The translations under genes were made by a program, and so were the position numbers. DNA of 64,000 nucleotides from Chalara sp. BL73 (lineage: Eukaryota; Ascomycota; Leotiomycetes; Helotiales), in the NCBI GenBank assembly GCA_918026815.1, contig CAKJVC010000198.1, forward strand, positions 1 through 64,000, written 5' to 3'. Each line of letters opens with the position of its first letter. Position 1 is the stretch's first letter. This document shows, in pieces, positions 25,501-36,988 of the stretch. Below the pieces are notes generated by a model. It did not search any database and was not told the origin of the DNA. It saw only the letters and a program-made list of their open reading frames with translations.

Positions 25501-27100
25501 CAACAAGAGTCGAGTCAAAGCGAAATTGCTTTCCTGCGTGAGGAGCAAGACGCGGACAAAATTAAGATTGGCGACCAAGAGGCGGCTATCAAGAATCTTG
25601 AAATTGCTCTTCATGAGGAAAAAGAACGTGTCAAGGAGCTCGATCAACGTCTGGCTAGTGAACGACATCAGCGTGAGGTTGTCGCTGGAAGAGAAAAACA
25701 AGAAGTTCAGCAATTCATCAATGAGCTCAATCGTGAAGCTTCAACTGCCAAGGATGAGGCTCGGAGGCTGAGGAAGAGCTTGACTTCCAGGGAAGTGGAA
25801 GCTGCCGAATGGAAGCAGAGATTATCGGAGCTCGAAAACAATCTGAGGGAAGCATTGGGTGATCTCAACGGCACCCGATCGAGTTTCCTGAGCGTATGTT
25901 TACCCCTTTTTTATTCTCACATTTTTATCGCACTACTGATTCAGCCAGTCTATCGCAAAGCTGCAAAGAGAGCTAGAGAACACTGTTCGGGAACTCGATA
26001 ACTCGAAAGCCTCCGTTACCGAAAAAGATAGACTCATCAAGCAGCGTGACTCTCTCCTCGAATCGCATGCTCTCGAGTCTCGGAAGCTTGCCGATATGCT
26101 TGACAAAGAACGACAGGCACATCGTAATACCAAACACCAGTTTGAAACATTCCAGAAGACGCAGCAACATACATCGCGAACACTGTCACAACAGGAATCT
26201 CGAGTCTTAGAACTCGAAACCTCTCGACAGCAAGATCGCCGGAAGATTGCCACCCTTGAGAATTCCTTTAAGGATCAAATGGCAGAGCGGAACAATCTTT
26301 TGCTCGCTCTTTGGAACCGTCTCAGCGGCTTATGCGGCAGCGAGTGGGCTCATAGCAATAGCTTGATCAACGGTCGTGCTTTACCTACCATCGAAGCTAT
26401 CACAACAATGCTGCCTGGCTTTGCCAAGAACCTTCTCGCCGCAGTCAAGACGATTGAAACTCTAGTCGGAGACTTCAAATCGCGGATACGAAGTGTAGAG
26501 AAAGATCTTTGGAAAGAGTATCAAACCCTAGAGTCTAATCTAGAACTTCGAACCAAGAGGCTAGATCGACTAGAGACCATGAGCAGAAGCGCCATCCCAA
26601 GCATTAGCACAGACGCAAAAAGAGAACTCGACAAGCTCAGAGAAGCCAACAAGGCATTGAAATTAGAAGTCTCCACCCTCCGTGCCGCAAACGACGCAAT
26701 CCGGCAATATGAAGACCAATCGCCCAGCCCCTCGGTCCCGACCGGTCCACGAAACAAGAACCACGACAAGACTCGTACCTCCACAATGACACGCCACCAC
26801 TCCGCGAGTGCGGTAGAGACCATTGACCGCGTGGTAAGCAGCTCTCGAGGCGGCACTTCGTCGGGGCTTGAACGCAGCGGTACATCAGCTGGTATGGAGG
26901 GTGACGAGCAGTACAAACCGGATCTGAAATGGCAGGTCAGATTGCAGGAGCTAGAGTATAAGTTGAAGGCGGAGCGGGAGGCGCGGAAGCTAGACCGTAA
27001 TGCAGCGCGTCAGAGGTTGGAGGAGAAGAGTCGCGAAAATGCGGAGTTGGCGGCCGAGGTTGAGAGGACAAAGTTGAAGGCTGAGATGAAAGGTTCGTAA
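22537..27100 (+). CDS. apsB: ApsB/Mto1-like microtubule-organising coiled-coil protein (1502 aa)
   Basis: Two exons, 22537-25893 and 25949-27100, around a 55 nt intron (donor GTATGT, acceptor CCAG). The N-terminal 470 residues are low-complexity and Ser-rich. The centrosomin N-terminal motif (Cnn_1N) follows: TLKEQSSTIERLSKENFDLKLKV then MFLSDRL. This motif recruits and activates gamma-tubulin complexes. Some 800 residues of near-continuous coiled coil come next. The C-terminus (WQVRLQELEYKLKAEREARKLDR) resembles the Mto2-binding region of Mto1. The protein acts at spindle pole bodies and septal microtubule-organising centres, affecting nuclear positioning and conidiation in Aspergillus (apsB). 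The first in-frame ATG is at 22537. The reading frame is intact throughout. Confidence 0.88.
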
Positions 27101-27773
27101 ATGGAAATGGAGAGGAGGGGGGCGGTTGTGCAGAGAAGTATATTTGTATGATTGTGGTATATGGTTTGGGAAGTTGGCGTTGGGACGGCATGTGATATAC
27201 TTTTGTTTGTGACGGGCGAGATTAGATGGTGCAAAGGATCGTGAATTGGAGGGCAGGGCTATGATGTACATTAGAACAAGCCAGACGTATGTATTATGCT
27301 AACTCCATGTGCCCGCGTAAGGTGTACGAGTCTGTTCGTATGCGATCGGCAATACCTAACAGCATTAATAGAGCAAATAGTCTCCTCTTACGTTTTGGTA
27401 TGCCTCGTTGATGTTCAGTAGGCCATACGTGTTCCATTCTTATGCTATCTCAGGTTCCTTCGGTTTATTTCATACCGCGCCATCCATACCATACAGCGCA
27501 GCAAATTTACCATGAAAATCGCTATGGTTGTGTACTGTTACTTGTACAAAAACAGTCGCGCTTCTTTGTTATAACCATCACAACAGAAGCAAGCAAAAGG
27601 GACCACAAAGTCATATATCACCAGCCGCCCCTCTCTCAACCTCGTTCAACACCGCGAACCAAATATCAGCAAGCATGACCAGTAACGTCAAATCATCAAC
27701 GCTTAAGTTTCCATTCATATCGAATCAAGCCACAGCCTAGATCCTACCCACAACGCAAATCCCCTCCTCCGGC
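27101..27773. other. Convergent intergenic region
   Basis: 673 bp between the 3' ends of the ApsB-like gene and the first small secreted protein gene. No gene seen. Confidence 0.5.
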
Positions 27774-28380
27774 TCAGCCTCGGCACGGATCCCCTTTCAA
27801 AACCCCCCTCACAACCACGTTAAACCCCTCCTCCCCCCAAAACTGCTGCCCCTGCACCGGATCCCGCACGCTCCTCCCCGACCCGGCGCAGTGGTCCAGG
27901 ATCCGCTGAACGGACGTCGCGACGTCTAGGCAGCGCGCCACTGTCTCGTTGGGCTTCTGTCGTGGCGATTAGCCCCCTGTGTTTGCTCTTCTTTTTGCGC
28001 TTTGCATTCCTGAGTTCTCGCGGCCTTCGGGTTGAAATTTGGGGGTGGGATGGGAGGGGAGGAGAGGAGAGGAGGAAGACGCACCTCGTTGCACATCACC
28101 ACCTCCGTGCCCCCTGCGCATGCCTTCCGCTCGCAGGCGTGCGCCGCCACGTGGCATTTTATCCCGTTCAGGCGGTTCACTACCAGGTTTGTTTTGAGAA
28201 TCTCGGCTTCTCTGACGAGCCCTGGGGGGTAGTTTTGGATGTTGCAGAGGGGTGGCTCGGTCTTTGGGTGTTAGCTTGGTCCTGGTGCTGGGGCTTGGGT
28301 GTGGAGGGGGGAAGGACTTTTTTGCATTTTGCAGTGCTAGTGAGGAGGGATATGTAGAGGGGAAGGATGGGGAGACGCAT
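27774..28380 (-). CDS. Small secreted cysteine-containing protein, copy A (140 aa)
   Basis: Three exons: 28380-28318, 28261-28085 and 27956-27774. Exon 1 encodes a probable signal peptide (MRLPILPLYISLLTSTAKC). The body reads EPPLCNIQNYPPG..., GIKCHVAAHACERKACAGG, MCNE, and ends with LDHCAGSG and DPVQGQQFWGEEGFNVVVR. Exon order, intron phases (both 0) and conserved words (EPPLCN.QNY, CNE|KP, VQGQQFW, GFN.VVR) match the gene at 29245-29755, so the two are paralogs. Intron 1 has an unusual donor (GTCCTT) but a good CTAAC branch site. Intron 2 (28084-27957, 128 nt) is pyrimidine-rich on this strand and contains a G-quadruplex-like run on the plus strand. Eight cysteines lie in the mature part, suggesting disulfides. 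GC content is clearly higher than in copy B. Family unknown; effector-like by size and export. Confidence 0.6.
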
Positions 28381-29244
28381 GGTTGGGGTTTTGATGGGGC
28401 GGATGCGTTGGATAGGGCTGTATTTCCGGATGTGGTTGTGTTTGGTTTATTTCGGATGAAAGCTGGCGTCGAAACTTGGAGCGGAGATAGAAATAGCTGT
28501 ATTTGGAAGGTTGTAGGAATGTTGGGAGATGAGAGAATTTCTGGTGTAAGTGAGCGCTGAAATATTGGTGATTCATCAGGTATTGTGAGTCGATGATTAC
28601 AGTCAGGAAGTCTCACTTAGAGAAAGCTTAGTTTAGTAAGAACGAGCAATCTTCCAAATTATTTGTTATTATATCATCAAGTCAAAGATTCTACGGGGGC
28701 ATAATTAGAAACTGTAAATGCCTAAAAGCTAGATGTTTGCACACGTACAGATGCGGAAGCACGTAGCATTGTGGAGTACAGATAGAAGCGAGGAATGCTG
28801 GGAAAGTTAATTAAAACTTGGTATTTTTACTCACTGTCGTTGGTATGAGTGAGTCATCAGTCAGGGAAGTGAAGTTTAACAACAGTCTAACTTTCAATGA
28901 CATTGTTGAAGATCAAGCTGAGACGGTCCTTTCAGGACCTACAACCTCACGATACCGTAACTTAGAATCAATGAATCAATGAATACCAGAACCACACCAG
29001 CAAGAGCGTAGTCAATAGCTCCTACGCCTTTTGCTATGTGGTAGGTATTCCGACAATTACTCATTTACAAAAAAATTAATAGGAAGAAAGCAACAAGCAT
29101 TGTAAAAGCTCGCATTCTGGTAATATAGCACATCTATAATAAAATTCTTCGAGCGCCCCTATATACCTTCTAACCCTCACTAATCTCTCCCAAAATGAAT
29201 TTCCTTCCTTTAATTAACCCCTCGGTCAGAGGCTTTCTCCCAAT
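28381..29244. other. Intergenic region between the two small secreted protein genes
   Basis: 864 bp, AT-rich, holding the promoter of copy A and the 3' flank of copy B. Plus-strand ORFs reaching in from 27962-28560 are antisense shadows of copy A. No other gene seen. Confidence 0.5.
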
Positions 29245-29755
29245 TTACCATGCTCCAATCTTTCTAACAGCGATATTAAAGCCCTGCTGCCAAAATTGCT
29301 GGCCCTGGACCTCAGGGCCTTCCGCACCTGTTCTTGGTGCACACTGGGTTAGGATACCATCGATAGACAACGAGAGGTCGTGACATGTGGGAGAAAGGGA
29401 CTCGGGTTTCTGCGAAGTTGTCAGCCTACCGGAATTCTGCTACTAAGCTACTGACTGCGAGAGCCACAAACCTCATTGCAGAGATAGACGCCTGCTGAAG
29501 CATGGTGACTAATCATCACACATGAATGTGCTGAGATGATGCAATCTCTCCGCTGACGGAGCAATTCTTGCGCGGCACGGATATCAGTGACTTTAGCTGG
29601 TGCATAGTTCTGGACGTTGCATAGCGGTGGTTCCATCTAAGGTACAAGAAGTTAGCTAACGGTCGAGTATGAGATAGGGCAGATCTTACCTTCTGACAGG
29701 AGCCAAGGGATGCAAAAAGAACACCGATGGAGGTGATGAGGACTGGGAACTGCAT
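29245..29755 (-). CDS. Small secreted cysteine-containing protein, copy B (131 aa)
   Basis: Three exons: 29755-29690, 29636-29472 and 29409-29245, with introns of 53 and 62 nt. The signal peptide is MQFPVLITSIGVLFASLGSC. Mature protein: EPPLCNVQNYAP, RRDCIISAHSC, VYLCNE, SPTCHDLSLSIDGILTQCAP, EGPEVQGQQFWQQGFNIAVRK, ending IGAW. It shares its intron positions and conserved words with copy A, 0.9 kb downstream on the same strand, so the pair arose by tandem duplication, now strongly diverged. Six cysteines in the mature chain are compatible with three disulfides. No known domain recognised. A role outside the cell is inferred from the signal peptide only. Confidence 0.65.
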
Positions 29756-31152
29756 ATTTGATGGATTGCTCTGAATTCTGCGGAGAGTGATAATTTAATG
29801 CTTATTTGTGTTTCCGGGTGCTTGGTGAGATATATAGCAGATATTTTCTGACCTGAATTGAGCGTGGAAGAAAAATTGGTCGCAGACTTGGATTTGAGTA
29901 TGAATTGCTTTGAGTTCGATCCGGATGTTGATTGCATGGGAATGGAGTCTCAAAATTCTGGATTGTGCTCTGCTTAAATAAGCACTGAGAAGTTAAGGAG
30001 TCGCAGCTCAAAACAGATGTGAATCTACCAACAAAGTCTAATGACGGTGGACGTGAATGGAAGTTGACTTCTGACACACTCGAATCATTTTCGGGGAAGA
30101 GCCTCAGTCATTCAGTTCCATGAGACATTAGTCATAAAGATCGTAGCTAGTAAACTTAAGAGCGCATTTACAAGGCTGAACTTTACAAGTTTCATTATTG
30201 TGAAGTTTAAGTCACAACTACAATGCATGGTGCAGACATTCAGATATCGAAACACAATCAATAGCCAGTCGAATCGACCCTGTAAACGAGATCGCCTGAT
30301 AAACACACTAAACATAAGATGCATATCATCACAGCTCCCATAGCTTATCCGATTGCATCCCCTTCTCAGCCCAGACAATGTGTTGGTGCATATCACAACC
30401 TCACAGATTGGATTTGATAAATCTCTCCCACACCTCGCCCCAACACCCCCGTCTGTGATATCCAATGCCTTCGGCCCGGCAAAGCCAAAGACCCTGACGC
30501 CTTAATAGCGTACCTCCGAAAAACATCTCTACTTGTTCTATCCAACCCTTTTCCTGCGTTACAATAGCCCACTTGTTACGGACACAAGTCAAGATCTGCA
30601 ATAAGGTATTTCATCCCCCCGACGCTCTGAAGTTAACCAAAGAATACCGTGCATTTTGACGCTGTTAGAACGGCCATGGAGTCTATCCTTGGCGTAGAGA
30701 CTTCCTTGAGTCCGTGGAGGCGAATAAAAGTAATTGTACAGTGCAAGGGAATGTTAAGGGTCGATTTTTCTATCACGATATGTGATATAGTCTTACGATT
30801 ATGCAGACGAATAGCAGCTGCCCGAAGAGTCCAAACCGTCATCCTACTTTAGTTTAAGGCAGGCTTGTGACTGAGATTCGTAGAGGTCATCTATCTTCTA
30901 GTGAAAATTTGTCGGGGTTTTGGATGAGTGTGGAATGGTATGCACAACGCCTCGAATCTCACAAAGAATGTTAAGTCTAGCAAGAAGGGATATTTTTCTG
31001 ATAGCTGGATATGCTTGGTGAATTTTATCGTTAGATTTTCATCCAGGAGACAGATATTCGCCAAATCCCCAAAATATTGATTCCCAAAAATCGCCAATTC
31101 CATATTCCAAATACATGATAAGAGAAGAAGCAGGACAAGTCCGAGGCGTTCC
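29756..31152. other. Intergenic region, no convincing gene
   Basis: 1.4 kb of AT-rich DNA between copy B and the O-methyltransferase. The longest ORF (30112-30465, minus, 117 codons) shows no domain and no splice partners. Nothing else recognised. Confidence 0.5.
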
Positions 31153-32752
31153 TCACTTGAATTTGGCCTCGATCAGCCACATATGACTCTTCTCTGGCTT
31201 CCACGCGTTCACAAACTCAAACCTTGGATCCGCATTCTCAAAAAGAGTTTTCCAATCCTCAAGCTCCCGCTCTCTGCCATTGCAAGTAACTAGCTGGAGA
31301 AGATCCATTGTTCTGTGCCGATATTAATGCGCCAATATCCCTTCACAAATTACGGAGAGTACATACCTGATACTCTTTTCCTCCATACCACCAATGCTTC
31401 CCGGCTCCGGCAATATTCCATCAGCAATTAATACCCTCGCACCACTTTTTAGCGCAGGGATAAGCGCCTTTAAGATCTTCGTCGCATAGGAATCAGCCCA
31501 ATTATGGAAGATCCAGCGGAAAAGATAGACATCTGCCTGCACAGGCTGCGGTTCAAAGAAATCATGCGTGAGCTTCACCCTAGTTTCGAATTCCTTTGGT
31601 ATGGCCGCAGAGACAATAGGCGGGCGCATGCTGGGTAGTTCTTGGACCACAAAGTTCAGACGGGGAAATTTCTCTGCGATTGCGAGGGAGACGTGGCCTT
31701 GGGAACCGCCGAGCTGTGTTTGTTAGGATTCGGTCTAATAAATAGAGGGGAGCGGTATACGTCGACGACTGTGCCTTCGCCTATGTTTTTCCATGGATAC
31801 CCTTCAACAATATGCTGGACGTGATATCCCTCGCTTGCAGCATTTGCTGCCATAGCCATCCCATACCTCTTCAAGCGTTCGGGGCTCTTGGCAAAGATTT
31901 CAAAAAAGGTGTCACTGGTATTATTTGCAATTTGAAACGCTGTACAGTAGAATTTCATGGTCAGCTTGCTTATTTCACCACTCTTCTCGCTTGAGTTTAG
32001 CCCTCTAAGTATTATTCCGCATTCAGGATAGGAATGCCGTCAGAGTAGACAACTTCTGATAAATTCTAGGAAGGGAATTCGAGCCGAGAAGGTGACTTAC
32101 CCGTCTCCCGTGGTTCATGGCTATTAGGCCACTTAGTCAACGCATCGACTTGATGCACCATTGGGCGCCACAAGTCGTTCGAAAATAATCCCACCCATGC
32201 ATTGAGTTGTGGATCCTCAGCTATGAGACGCGAGGAAGAGGTATGAGCGACGTAGCCGGGATGTGGCTCGCGGAAAATGTGGTTTGTCATGCCATGGCGG
32301 ATGAGCCGACGGAGGTTGGTGATATCGAGGCCAAGCTTTTTGGAGAGGTCCAAATAGGAGATCTCTTGATGCAAAGGCACGGCTTCGGCAATCTTGAAGT
32401 GGTGGATTGCATGCAGTGACATACTGTTCACTGACTGGGAATATTCGTCAGCAGTTTGGTTTGGACGGAACAGCATGAGAGATGATTTAAGAGTCGTCTA
32501 TACATCCCATGCCAGGTGCCGCAAACTCTCTTTTGGGCCGACAGTCAAATCATGAAGTTCTTTTGTTGCTGCCACAAGTTTGGAACGTGCAGTGAAAGCG
32601 TCTTTATCCACTGGAGAAATCGCCAGCTCTGTAAGGCCATCTTCATCAAAGGATGGAACTTTAATGTTCTTTGCCGCAACGTACTCAGTGATGATCTTTG
32701 TGTTCTCCGCGATCTCGCTCGCAAGCTCCGTGATGCGAGTCAGAGCAGCCAT
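31153..32752 (-). CDS. Class I SAM-dependent O-methyltransferase (422 aa)
   Basis: Five exons: 32752-32504, 32434-32101, 31939-31761, 31713-31367 and 31312-31153. Intron 1 carries a perfect GCTGAC branch site. Domain order fits the fungal O-methyltransferase family (sterigmatocystin 8-O-methyltransferase-like): an N-terminal helical dimerisation region (about 90-200, SLHAIHHFKIAEAVPL, GLDITNLRRLIRHGMT, HTSSSRLI), then the SAM domain with VVDLGGSQGHVSLAIAE, the substrate-side YLFRWIFHNWAD containing the catalytic-type His, ARVLIADGILPEPG, and the C-terminal TMDLLQLVTCNGRER. It would methylate a hydroxyl group on a small aromatic product. It is next to a second methyltransferase on the same strand. 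Intron 3 to exon 3 (161 nt) is long for this locus, so a small exon there cannot be excluded. Confidence 0.85.
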
Positions 32753-33260
32753 GTCTACCGAACCATCGGATTCTGTGTAACGCTGGATAGAATTGGAACC
32801 TCGTCAATTAGAATGTTATCAGTGTTACCCCACTTACGGATGTTACCAAACGTGGGTGGTTGTCACGAAAGCCGGTGAAACCAACAGTTGGTAGCAGCGA
32901 GATGTGCGATTGGTGGGAGCCAAAAACAATGGAGCTATGTATGCATGACGAAAGATTAGGTTCCGCATGATAGACGAGAACCAACCCCAAATATTGCCAG
33001 GGAAGTATTTGTATCTATTCTTCATGAATGCTGCCGGAGTGTTGTAGGATAATTGGCTAAGTATAGCTGGATGAGTATATATCAGGCTGAATACCCCTTG
33101 CGTCTCACATACAACTGAAGGAGAATTTTCGGGGAATAGCTTTCGATAATGAGAGAATGGCTTTCCTTTGGTACGGAGATAGTTTGCATCGAGAATCAGC
33201 TCCGCACCCGATAGTAATTCGTTCCTGGTATTGAGTATCGTATTCCGTAAAAATATATCG
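32753..33260. other. Intergenic region
   Basis: 508 bp between the two tandem methyltransferase genes. A 159-codon minus-strand ORF (32843-33322) crosses into the end of the LaeA-like gene in another frame and is probably spurious. Confidence 0.45.
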
Positions 33261-34609
33261 TTATGCTTGTGGTTTCTGCCCAAATGTGACATAAAAAGGA
33301 AGATAGCAATGGACAGAAACATCCATCAAAGCTTTTCTTACATCAACCAAGAACACATGAACCTGTTCTGTAGACCAGCCTAGACCTTTTGTGAAAGGCC
33401 TTAAGCTGTTCGCCTCTAACCCGTCATATATCATCATTCGCCCATACAGGCCAACTGCTTTGAGTGTCTTGTTCTTTGGCCATGTGCCTATGGGTATCTT
33501 GAATGTCCTCTGTTGTACATTAACAAATCCTGCATCTTTCAAGTACTGTTCATGTTTAACAGCGCCGTGAAGGTCTGGTCCTAATACTGCCAGGGCTGAT
33601 TTCATTGTGTCGAGCCATCGAGTGACACCGTAGTCTGGTGGCATCGAGCCATCATCACAATGGCTTTTCATTAGCATCTCTTGAAATTCTATCCAACCTC
33701 CAGGTTTGGTGCATCTGCCCTTGCGTCAGACATTGGAATTAAAACACGTGTTATTTTGTTCACCTGAATGCTTCTGCGCATAGCTGCGGCATGTTCTTCA
33801 TTGCTACAGAGATATGTCGAGCATGTATGTAATCAAAATAGCCTTCATTGTGCAGCCAAGGACTTTCAACATCGTCTACCATGAACTTCACGTTCGGCGG
33901 CACCCATGATGGTTGAATGGGGCTCAAATCTACTCCTAAGATGGAGGATGATGGATATTCATCTCCCACTAAAATGAATTCTCGTCAGCCATACTCCTTA
34001 GGGCGAAATTCAAACTAACTGTCCATGCACCATATACCAGTACCAGTTCCAATATCCAGTACGTTCTGTGGATAAGGGTTGTCTACAGGTGCATAATGCA
34101 ACCTTCCACCACAAAGGTTTAGAACCATAGCGTGTTTCATATCCTCGCGTCTATAAAAAATATCAACTTAGCATCCTACATTAAAACATTAAGTATATAT
34201 TTAAGCTAAGAAAGAAGAACCACAAAACTTACTCCTGTTCAGGCTCATCGTTGGGAAACTGATACTGTCCTTCTCGGAACTTATGATACCTCCTCCCATT
34301 CTCAAACGCATAATCTCTAACACTCGACGTGAGACTCGTGCTCGCCCGACTTGCTAGATCACTCTCATAGCCATCATCCCCACCCTCCTCCCAATCTTGC
34401 GGCTCAATGACGTTCTCTGCTTGGTAGGCAATGGCCTCCGCCTCCGCCTGAGTCGCATGATCGATAGGCGAGCGGCTTGGGCTCTTGAGTTGCGGCGAGC
34501 CTGTCATTCCACTTTGAAAGAGAACGCCTTTGGCGATTTGGTATCGCGACATGAGGGTGAATATTATAAGGAGGAGGAGCGCTGAGGCGGCACAGAGGAA
34601 TTCGGTCAT
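33261..34609 (-). CDS. LaeA-like SAM methyltransferase with N-terminal hydrophobic segment (388 aa)
   Basis: Four exons: 34609-34233, 34150-34020, 33968-33764 and 33714-33261; introns 82, 51 and 49 nt. After the first exon the protein follows the LaeA/Lae1-like pattern: RDYAFENGRRYHKFREGQY, FPNDEPEQEREDMKH, the SAM motif NVLDIGTGTGIW (about residues 155-166), LGVDLSPIQPSWVPPNVKF, IHARH, PGGWIEFQE and the late WSTEQVHVFLVDVRK. Unlike classical LaeA it begins with a hydrophobic segment (FLCAASALLLLIIFTLM, residues 4-20) that could be a membrane anchor or a signal sequence. LaeA-like proteins are a large family; many are not global regulators. Adjacent to an O-methyltransferase, so a metabolite-modifying role is also possible. 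Confidence 0.85.
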
Positions 34610-36733
34610 AATTTGGAGGTGTGTGGAGTTGACAAATCACGTGCAACATGGACACGAACGGTTACGGCGTTGCATGGGGCTTGGTGGCTTGGTGGCTTCG
34701 GGTAGGCATCGGAGCGGGTACGCTAAGTAATGCTCCGAGCCGATATATGTGGGTATTAACTCGGAAAGTGGGTCGTGTCAACATCTATCACACGGTAGGA
34801 TAATAGAGCTAGAGAACAGTCAATAGGTTGAGCAACATCAATATTAGAGTATAATAGAGATGCTTATAGAATACAAGATTTGTAGAAAGAGAGCCTACTA
34901 AATAAAAGAGAGCTTGCGCCAAGCCTCTGCCAAGCTCGACGGTGTGCCAGTAGCACTTGGCTAAATTAAGTGGGGTGCTCCTCGATCAGTCTGACCCCCT
35001 CTTCCTTATGGCAACATCAATATCTCGCAACTTCTCAGGTATAGCCTGTTATTTTGTCTTCCAAAGCAAAATTAATCCGGGATTTCCTCGTACTGGTAGG
35101 ATATATAGTGGAGAGTCGATTGCATTTTTAACCTCTTTGCAAATAATAGCTAAAATTACGCGACTTATAACCGAACTAGAAAAGGGGTACAAGCGAGGCA
35201 CTTTGCCTGCTTGGCTAGTCTTGTACTAAAGCCGCATGTTGACTGACCTCTGTAGCGTCTCAGGGCTTTTAGGGCGATTAGTAAAGTGCAATTAATTTAA
35301 CACTGGAGCTCTAGCCGTGCGTACACGCAATGAAGAGGTTCAGGGAAAGAAATAAACTTGATATTTTTTGGCAGAAGTCGAGTCGAAACTGTACAGATTA
35401 AGTATATATGAACAGAAATAGCATAGCGTCAACTCCGACAAAAGCAACATTCAAGAGTCCCAAGAAGAGTGAAAGCAAGCCAGAGAAGCATCCTCAGAAG
35501 TAAGCGCGATAAGAGAAGATCCAAAAGCGATACTTTGTACTACCAAACATGAGGTAGAGCCATAGATGAAGGATGTCACCCAGCAACATAGAGGCGAGTT
35601 AGTAGCGAGGCTGTCTGGCAAATCAGTATATACACAAGATAACTAGCTTGTAACGTTGCAGATAGCCTTTTTTTAAAAAAAAAAAAAAGGTGGTGGGATG
35701 GCTGCTTATGGCCGCCTTATCTGCACTATGCTGCACCTACCGGCTTCACCTTCATTGGCTTGATCGCAGGAAAGTCATGTGACCGTCTCGCATCTTTGCT
35801 GTGAGAGTCGATTATACTCCCTACGGCTTCCACCACGTATGCACCAACGGTGCAATGCCTCAACGGCTAAATCCACGGGCTGAAAACCCGACTGCTCAGG
35901 CTCTTGTCGCGCTAAACTGACCTCTCACATTGCTCGTTGCCTGGCTGCCTTATTCCCACATGTAAGCGCTCGAAGCCTCACGAGATCGAGTATCCAATAA
36001 GCCTCTAGCATGCAAATTAAAAACACATGTGAACCAATATTGAGAACGCGCAAGAACCAGTCTAATGTAATCCCCTTCTAAATTATCCATGTAGAAGGGC
36101 GTCAAGATGCAATAAATGACTCGTCAATGACCGATCTCCCTGAACCTACGTCGTGAACCACGCATTCCCACACTCAAAGTCAATATTAATATGTCTTGGG
36201 TCAAAAATAGCAAATCAGGATGATTAGAGACGAGTTGCATAGCACTAGGCCCCGCCAACGGACAGACTTTATTTTTTTTTGGACCAATAAATGACCTGGT
36301 TAGGATGAGTTGACTTTTATTTTTAACAGAGTTCCCGAGCATAAATGAAAAACGTGGCTTCGAGCCTCATGATTCCGCCTCACGCAAGTCCTAAAAACTG
36401 GGTGGTCGTGAGTACTGGAGGCTTAACATGTGCTTTGAAGGTTCGCAAGTGCGAGTATTTAGTCCCAAGTGCACGCCACCCAAAGTTGATAGGGCCTGGT
36501 AAAGACCAACATCACGGACGTAGATCAACTTGACATTCTCCGCTTATATGATTGTTTCCATGCACTCTAAGTCATAGCAGATAGCTGTATTAGTTACTGA
36601 ACATGATGAAGAGTGACCTTGAGTCTACTGCTACATTTCAGGGGTCTAAAACCAGGTAGGCTAAGCACTATTGACCCATGCCTGACGCTTCAGGTGGCTA
36701 TGAACGATAAGTTTTTCTGGCAGCAATAGAATC

Positions 36734-36988
36734 TTGCTAATAACTCTGCTTGTTAGGGAGGGAGTTGCATCCCCCTACTCACGAAAAAAATGCCCGAAAG
36801 AAACACAACAACTACGCCAGCATTCGCTCGAGGAATTTACTGTCTCAGCAGAGACATCTGGAAATATTCTTTGGAAGGACACCCCTTATGAAAATGCCAT
36901 CACCGACGCAAAGAACAGAATGGCCGATAAGCTTAGGACTTTCGATGCTGCTTTTGGTGGTACTCGTTCGAAGGATTGCGAGACATGA
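36734..36988 (+). other. Small ORF 1, related to the ORF at 38288
   Basis: 84 codons, or a terminal exon beginning after an acceptor-like TTGTTAG at about 36756. The C-terminal half (AITDAKNRMADKLRTFDAAF) aligns with AIEAAQQRMAGKLAAFDTIY of the ORF at 38288-38494, with the shared pattern AIxxAxxRMAxKLxxFD. No known domain. It may be the last exon of a small gene or a gene remnant. Confidence 0.25.

Noticed and set aside
27969..28616. 215-codon minus-strand ORF over small secreted protein copy A
   Set aside because: It is a shadow frame of the spliced gene; low-complexity Pro/Ser/Arg composition with no signal peptide or homology, whereas the spliced frame matches copy B.
32843..33322. 159-codon minus-strand ORF between the two methyltransferases
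   Set aside because: It overlaps the end of the LaeA-like gene in another frame, has no recognisable domain, and its length is within chance for AT-rich DNA.
34790..35700. Possible LTR or transposon remnant
   Set aside because: AT-rich with short repeats in places, but no terminal repeats, target-site duplication or element-encoded protein could be shown.
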